Part shown: piece after piece, positions 58,578 to 64,000 of the stretch
Layout of the letters: each line of letters begins with the position of its first letter
How positions within the stretch are numbered: position 1 is the first letter of the stretch
Assembly (NCBI GenBank): GCA_035771165.1
Contig: JAWNZC010000348.1
Span: 1,903,501 to 1,967,500, forward strand
Direction of reading: 5' to 3'
DNA from: Paragorgia papillata
Taxonomy: Eukaryota > Cnidaria > Anthozoa > Scleralcyonacea > Coralliidae
Length of the DNA: 64,000 nt
Translations under genes and position numbers: made by a program
The notes under the pieces: model-generated
Database searches by the model: none
Told to the model about the DNA's origin: nothing
What the model saw: the letters and a program-made list of their open reading frames with translations, nothing else

Positions 58578-58917
58578 CTAGAAATGCAAAAATAAAACGA
58601 AAGAACATTACTTTCCATTTCGGTCAAAAACTTCAACTTTTCTGATAGAAAACCAATAGTTTCAAAAACGGTAAAAAAATTAAAAAGGGGGGAGAAGAAA
58701 AAAATTTTGAATTTGGATGGGCGAATTAATATTAGTGGGACAGTGAACAAGTCATGAAGAAAATGGTAGCTGCGCATAAGGTCAGGTGTGTATGACAATC
58801 GCGACAAACAATTAGACGAACGATACAATTCTTACATAGTTTTGTCTCGCATAAAATTAAATAAGAAACAATTTCAGTCTTTGGCCAAAACCATTAAAAA
58901 CATTATACATCGTTTAC

Positions 58918-59538
58918 CATCATTATCTAAAATGTTAACAGAAGCAGGTTCGCCAGTTTTCACGCCAGGTGAAGAGGAAGCAAGAGAAACTGTAAAATAT
59001 TCTGTAGGTTCAACCACTGAATCATCATCTAAGTCAATTTCTACTAGTTTCGGGCCAGTTTCACCAGGTTCAAATGTAACATCTACCGTCCTGGAAACAA
59101 AATCGTCTTCCCCGGCTGTTGATGGGCTAGTGGCCACACTGAAATAACAATTAAAAAAAACCTTATTCGATAACTTATCTTTCATGGATTCGGCAAGAAT
59201 GTACAACATTACGATTGCATGGATGCTCAACATGCAAGTTCAACTCCGCAGAAATCAACATTTTCCAGGTGACGTCGACAGTGCAAGATAGTCATTAATA
59301 TATATTTTAAACTTTTTTAAAAGATACCTGTAATTTAAAAATAATGTAATCGCGTACCGGTTCCAAACGTAACGCGCAACCCTCTTGACATGTAAGAATA
59401 AAATTGATTAATTTATTGTTTCGTGTTACCTAACAGTTACTGGACTACTGACTTGACCGGAAGTTAAGACAATTTCAACTACAGCTTTTTCATTCTCCTT
59501 TACATCGTAATCACGTTTTGTGAATTCAAAGACAACTT
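58918..59538 (-). CDS. Calx-beta domain, two exons (59430-59538 and 58918-59138), tandem unit 1
   Basis: VSRTVDVTF / EYFTVSL variant. The unit, from this exon through the next intron, repeats at 961-bp spacing (low ends 58918, 59879 and 60840). Its inner intron has one extra A relative to unit 2. Confidence 0.92.
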
Positions 59539-59878
59539 CTAGAAATGCAAAAATAAAACGAAAGAACATTACTTTCCATTTCGGTCAAAAACTTCAACTT
59601 TTCTGATAGAAAACCAATAGTTTCAAAAACGGTAAAAAAATTAAAAAGGGGGGAGAAGAAAAAAATTTTGAATTTGGATGGGCGAATTAATATTAGTGGG
59701 ACAGTGAACAAGTCATGAAGAAAATGGTAGCTGCGCATAAGGTCAGGTGTGTATGACAATCGCGACAAACAATTAGACGAACGATACAATTCTTACATAG
59801 TTTTGTCTGGCATAAAATTAAATAAGAAACAATTTCAGTCTTTGGCCAAAACCATTAAAAACATTATACATCGTTTAC

Positions 59879-60498
59879 CATCATTATCTAAAATGTTAAC
59901 AGAAGCAGGTTCGCCAGTTTTCACGCCAGGTGAAGAGGAAGCAAGAGAAACTGTAAAATATTCTGTAGGTTCAACCACTGAATCATCATCTAAGTCAATT
60001 TCTACTAGTTTCGGGCCAGTTTCACCAGGTTCAAATGTAACATCTACCGTCCTGGAAACAAAATCGTCTTCCCCGGCTGTTGATGGGCTAGTGGCCACAC
60101 TGAAATAACAATTAAAAAAACCTTATTCGATAACTTATCTTTCATGGATTCGGCAAGAATGTACAACATTACGATTGCATGGATGCTCAACATGCAAGTT
60201 CAACTCCGCAGAAATCAACATTTTCCAGGTGACGTCGACAGTGCAAGATAGTCATTAATATATATTTTAAACTTTTTTAAAAGATACCTGTAATTTAAAA
60301 ATAATGTAATCGCGTACCGGTTCCAAACGTAACGCGCAACCCTCTTGACATGTAAGAATAAAATTGATTAATTTATTGTTTCGTGTTACCTAACAGTTAC
60401 TGGACTACTGACTTGACCGGAAGTTAAGACAATTTCAACTACAGCTTTTTCATTCTCCTTTACATCGTAATCACGTTTTGTGAATTCAAAGACAACTT
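59879..60498 (-). CDS. Calx-beta domain, two exons (60390-60498 and 59879-60099), tandem unit 2
   Basis: Coding sequence indistinguishable by eye from unit 1. The downstream intron has one change (GGCATAAAATT for CGCATAAAATT). Confidence 0.92.
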
Positions 60499-60839
60499 CT
60501 AGAAATGCAAAAATAAAACGAAAGAACATTACTTTCCATTTCGGTCAAAAACTTCAACTTTTCTGATAGAAAACCAATAGTTTTCAAAAACGGTAAAAAA
60601 ATTAAAAAGGGGGGAGAAGAAAAAAATTTTGAATTTGGATGGGCGAATTAATATTAGTGGGACAGTGAACAAGTCATGAAGAAAATGGTAGCTGCGCATA
60701 AGGTCAGGTGTGTATGACAATCGCGACAAACAATTAGACGAACGATACAATTCTTACATAGTTTTGTCTCGCATAAAATTAAATAAGAAACAATTTCAGT
60801 CTTTGGCCAAAACCATTAAAAACATTATACATCGTTTAC

Positions 60840-61422
60840 CATCATTATCTAAAATGTTAACAGAAGCAGGTTCGCCAGTTTTCACGCCAGGTGAAGAGGA
60901 AGCAAGAGAAACTGTAAAATATTCTGTAGGTTCAACCACTGAATCATCATCTAAGTCAATTTCTACTAGTTTCGGGCCAGTTTCACCAGGTTCAAATGTA
61001 ACATCTACCGTCCTGGAAACAAAATCGTCTTCCCCGGCTGTTGATGGGCTAGTGGCCACACTGAAATAACAATTAAAAAAACCTTATTCGATAACTTATC
61101 TTTCATGGATTCGGCAAGAATGTACAACATTACGATTGCATGGATGCTCAACATGCAAGTTCAACTCCGCAGAAATCAACATTTTCCAGGTGACGTCGAC
61201 AGTGCAAGATAGTCATTAATATTTTAAACTTTTAAAAGATAATTTAAAAGTAATGTAATCGCGTCCTTTCCACATGTAAGAATAAAATTGATTAATTTAT
61301 TGTTTCGTCTTACCTAACAGTTACTGGACTACTGACTTGACCCGAAGTTAAGACAACCTCAACTACAGCTTTTTCATTTTCATTTACATTGTAATCACGT
61401 TTTGTGAATTCAAATACAGCTT
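60840..61422 (-). CDS. Calx-beta domain, two exons (61314-61422 and 60840-61060), tandem unit 3
   Basis: The 3' exon equals that of units 1 and 2, but the 5' exon is the EAVFEFTKRDYNVNENEKA form and the inner intron is the shorter 253-bp type, as at 42873-43455 and 25831-26413. The exchange point that created the tandem copies therefore lies between the two exons or in this intron. Confidence 0.92.
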
Positions 61423-61845
61423 CTAGAAATGAAAAATGAAACGAAACAAACATTACCTACTTTTTAGGTTTTACTAATTAGACTGTACACAGCCGCGTGA
61501 AACGAATGGGCAGAAATGAGGAACACAAGAAAAGACGACACAGAAAATAGGACACAGAAAATGAAAATACAAAGAGAAGTGCTAGCTAATGTTAGTAAGA
61601 CATTGCGCAGTGTATTCATACGAGTTGAAGCAAAGAAAACTATATCAAATATCAAGAGAGAGTGCACAGAAGGGCAGGAATGCATGACAATAATGAGAGA
61701 ACGTAATTGACAAAGAGTGAAAAAAACAATTTAAATGAACGATACAACACTCCAATAGCTTTCTCGTACTTTTCTCTCCAATAAAAATAAAAGAAACAAT
61801 TTCAGACTTTGGTGCAAACCATAAAAAACATTATACATTGCTTAC

Positions 61846-62530
61846 CATCATTATCTAGAATGTTAACTGAAGCAGGTACGCCAGTCTTCACGCCAGGTGA
61901 AGAGGAAGCAAGAGAAACTGTAAAATCTTCTGTAGGTTCAACCACTGAATCGTCAACTAAGTCAATTTTTACTAGTTTCGGGCCAGTTTCGCCAGGTTGA
62001 AATGTAACATCTACCGTCGTAGGAACAAAATCGTCTTCCCCGGCTGTTGATGGGCTAGTGGCCACACTGAAACAACAATTACAAAAACCTTATTCGATAG
62101 TTCGATACTTTATCTTTCATGGATTCCGCAAGAATGAACAAGATAGTTTTGAAAAATCATGATTTTTTTTAAATTGCTAAAGCAACTACAACATTTTGTT
62201 AAAATCGTGAAGATTAGCGTAATGCAAAATTACTGATTATGCATGACAGCGGAATTTTACGAAGTTATTTGTTGACCTATCAAGTTCACAAAGATTCGAA
62301 TATAGTTTTATCCAACTTGGATGCACGATTATAGATATCCATGCAGATACACACACGTTGCTTCTCGTTGTCACTTTTTACACTTTCCTTTTATTTCATT
62401 TATTGCTTTACTTACACAACAGTCACAGGTATTTCACTGATTTGGCCAGATAAAACAGCAATTTCCACCAATGCCTTTTTATCATTCTCATTAACATCGT
62501 ACGTGAGTTTTGTAAAGCCAATGACAACGA
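61846..62530 (-). CDS. Calx-beta domain, two exons (62416-62530 and 61846-62066)
   Basis: First-module form (115-bp 5' exon, LTYDVNEND). Counterpart of 26839-27522 and 43883-44566. The donor of the 3' exon is GTAAG. Confidence 0.92.
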
Positions 62531-63037
62531 CTAGAAAATTAAATTTATCATAACTATTACATAGTTATTATCCACAATCTCTATGTCAAATACTATAGTT
62601 AAAACACACTGAACATTTGGATGCAGTCTCTACAACAATAAAATATAAAATATTATTATATTAAAATATAATATATTATTATAAACATGTACATCACTAC
62701 AAAGTACAGAACGGGTGCTAGCTAGTTCAGTTAAAGGTTCAGTGAGCAATGTCAGTGCCCGGCAAACTTCTCCTAGTATTGCTAGTATGCCTTGGTCACC
62801 ACCACATACCTTAATTTGAAATAGGTGTCAACGTGGCATTTCACAGTACATGCAGTCTACTGGGTCTAATGTGCGGGGACAAAAGTGAACAAGGCAACTA
62901 GACGTAGCTTTTAACCACATTCCAAAAATACGAATCTCTTAAAGTTTCCTTTCATCGGAGATCAATTTCCAGGGAATATTTGCAGAACAGTTACATCGCG
63001 GGAAAAAATCATAATAGAAAACTCTTAATTCACAAAC

Positions 63038-63163
63038 CTGTACACGTTTTTCCATCTCCAGAATACCCTTCATTACAAGTACACTTATAGCTTCCACGAC
63101 CAGTGTCAGAACATGTTGCAAACTTGTGGCAGTCGTCTTTGTCGGTACCACATATCTTAATTT
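63038..63163 (-). CDS. EGF-like module exon
   Basis: A 126-bp phase 1-1 exon reading EIKICGTDKDDCHKF ... GYSGDGKTCT. Counterpart of 28030-28155 and 45074-45199, with SYKCTC. Confidence 0.87.
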
Positions 63164-63212
63164 CTTACAAAAATACGAAAAAACAAGTTTGACAACAATT
63201 ATAAGTAAGGGT

Positions 63213-63318
63213 TGAGGAAAATTAGTGACTAAATGTCCCAAAAGCCGAGGGACGATTTCTGGAACATTCACAAATAGTCCCGAAGTTTGATGGGAAATTT
63301 ATTCATTAATTTCCCAAC
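63213..63318. repeat. About 100-bp hairpin repeat (copy 4 of 4)
   Basis: Same foldback as 22139-22242. Confidence 0.6.
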
Positions 63319-63657
63319 ATGTCATTGTATTAGTTTGTAATACTATATAGCATTGTTTGGAATTTATTGGGGAATTAGAACGTGTAATAAAGACATAGCT
63401 GAAGAAATATATTTAACTGTGATGGATTTTGTGAAAAACATAATTTAACTATTAACGCAACAGGTTTAATCCAGTTTAATGTCCCTTTTGAGTAGTAAAA
63501 TTGAATTATCTTTTGAAGTTCAGTCATGCATGCATGCATTAAGAAAAAAATAATTTTCAACGTAATTATTTTCATCGGAGGTCAATTTCCAGAGAATATT
63601 TGCAGAACAGTTACATCGCGTGAAAAATTCATAATTGAAAGCTCTCAATTCACCAAC

Positions 63658-63783
63658 CTGTACACGTTTTTCCATCTCCAGAATACCCTTCATTACAAGT
63701 ACACTTATAGCTTCCACGACCAGTGTCAGAACACGTTGCAAATTTGTGGCAGTCGTCTTTGTCGGTACCACATATCTTAATTT
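63658..63783 (-). CDS. EGF-like module exon (most upstream in window)
   Basis: A 126-bp phase 1-1 exon reading EIKICGTDKDDCHKF ... GYSGDGKTCT. The duplication continues past it to the window edge, so further modules, including another EGF with inverted-repeat arms, are expected just outside. Confidence 0.87.
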
Positions 63784-63886
63784 CTAACAAAAATATAGTA
63801 TAAAACAACAAATATGTGGTGAACTGTTAAAATTTCAGCATAAAAATAGTGACGTTTTAAGTAATATTTAAAACATGAGCAGCAAT

Positions 63887-63942
63887 GTTTTATCGGATTT
63901 AAAACACGAGGCGATAGTCGAGTGTTTTAGATCTGATAAAAC
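63887..63942. repeat. Short hairpin (copy 4 of 4)
   Basis: Same palindrome as 22789-22845, at the right edge of the window. Confidence 0.6.
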
Positions 63943-64000
63943 ACGTACTGCGAATGTTTTAAATAGCTTCAAAACCGACCCATTTGTTAAGTTCATTGGC

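Larger units (their letters stand above)
24258..64000. repeat. Tandem segmental duplication, period about 17.05-17.1 kb
   Basis: Block B (about 24.26-41.6 kb) and block C (about 41.6-58.6 kb) carry the same exons, MITEs, SINE and microsatellites in the same order. A third block begins near 58.6 kb and is cut by the window edge. Offsets between equivalent exons: EGF 28155/45199 = 17,044; VWA 35700/52801 = 17,101; EGF 38784/55858 = 17,074; EGF 45199/63163 = 17,964. The larger last offset is explained mainly by one extra 0.96-kb Calx-beta unit. Introns are nearly identical by eye, so the duplication is recent. Confidence 0.93.

Noticed and set aside
227..63783. Sponge aggregation factor identity
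   Set aside because: Calx-beta repeats fit, but I see no Wreath or other diagnostic domain, and the repeats point more to a cnidarian. The resemblance is at domain level only.

Overview
The window looks like a metazoan nuclear genome: AT-rich, short AG/GT-bounded exons separated by long introns, many small palindromic (MITE-like) repeats, long tetranucleotide microsatellites, and no prokaryotic gene organisation. A 5S-rRNA-derived SINE-like repeat and MITEs flanked by TTA duplications resemble repeats I associate with cnidarians. My best guess is a cnidarian, possibly an anthozoan, held with moderate confidence. A sponge or another early-branching animal is not excluded.

Every convincing coding exon is on the minus strand and encodes an extracellular module. 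I count 31 EGF-like exons (29 intact, 2 broken), 16 Calx-beta domains each split over two exons, and 3 von Willebrand factor A (VWA) exons. Every module starts and ends in phase 1: EGF 1-1, VWA 1-1, and the Calx-beta pair 1-2 plus 2-1. Modules can therefore be added or removed without shifting the frame. I found no signal peptide, start exon, transmembrane exon or terminal exon. The gene or genes run off both ends, and I cannot tell one giant gene from several tandem ones.

In transcription order (high to low coordinate) the layout is: 2 EGF (63.8-63.0 kb); 6 Calx-beta (62.5-56.4); 4 EGF (55.9-54.4); VWA (52.8-52.2); 4 EGF (50.1-45.1); 5 Calx-beta (44.6-39.4); 4 EGF (38.8-37.3); VWA with a frameshift (35.7-35.1); 4 EGF (33.0-28.0); 3 Calx-beta (27.5-24.6); 2 EGF plus a truncated EGF (23.5-22.0); EGF (21.2); VWA (17.3-16.7); 2 EGF (12.8, 11.8); Calx-beta (11.0-9.9); EGF (9.4); Calx-beta (8.8-7.8); EGF (6.9); an EGF exon split by a 0.9-kb insertion (5.1-4.1); and 4 EGF (3.3-0.2). 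The recurring cassette is [EGF x4 - Calx-beta xN - EGF x4 - VWA].

From about 24.26 kb to the right edge the window is a nearly identical tandem duplication with a period of about 17.05-17.1 kb: block B from about 24.3 to 41.6 kb, block C from about 41.6 to 58.6 kb, and a partial third block beyond. A second level of duplication, a roughly 0.96-kb Calx-beta unit, varies in number between blocks (5 versus 6). The 0-24 kb part is an older, diverged copy carrying many lineage-specific MITEs, including a well-bounded 1,046-bp hAT-like element. By domain content the product would be a large, secreted or cell-surface, Ca2+-dependent adhesion or matrix protein. That function is inferred from the families and is not shown by the sequence.
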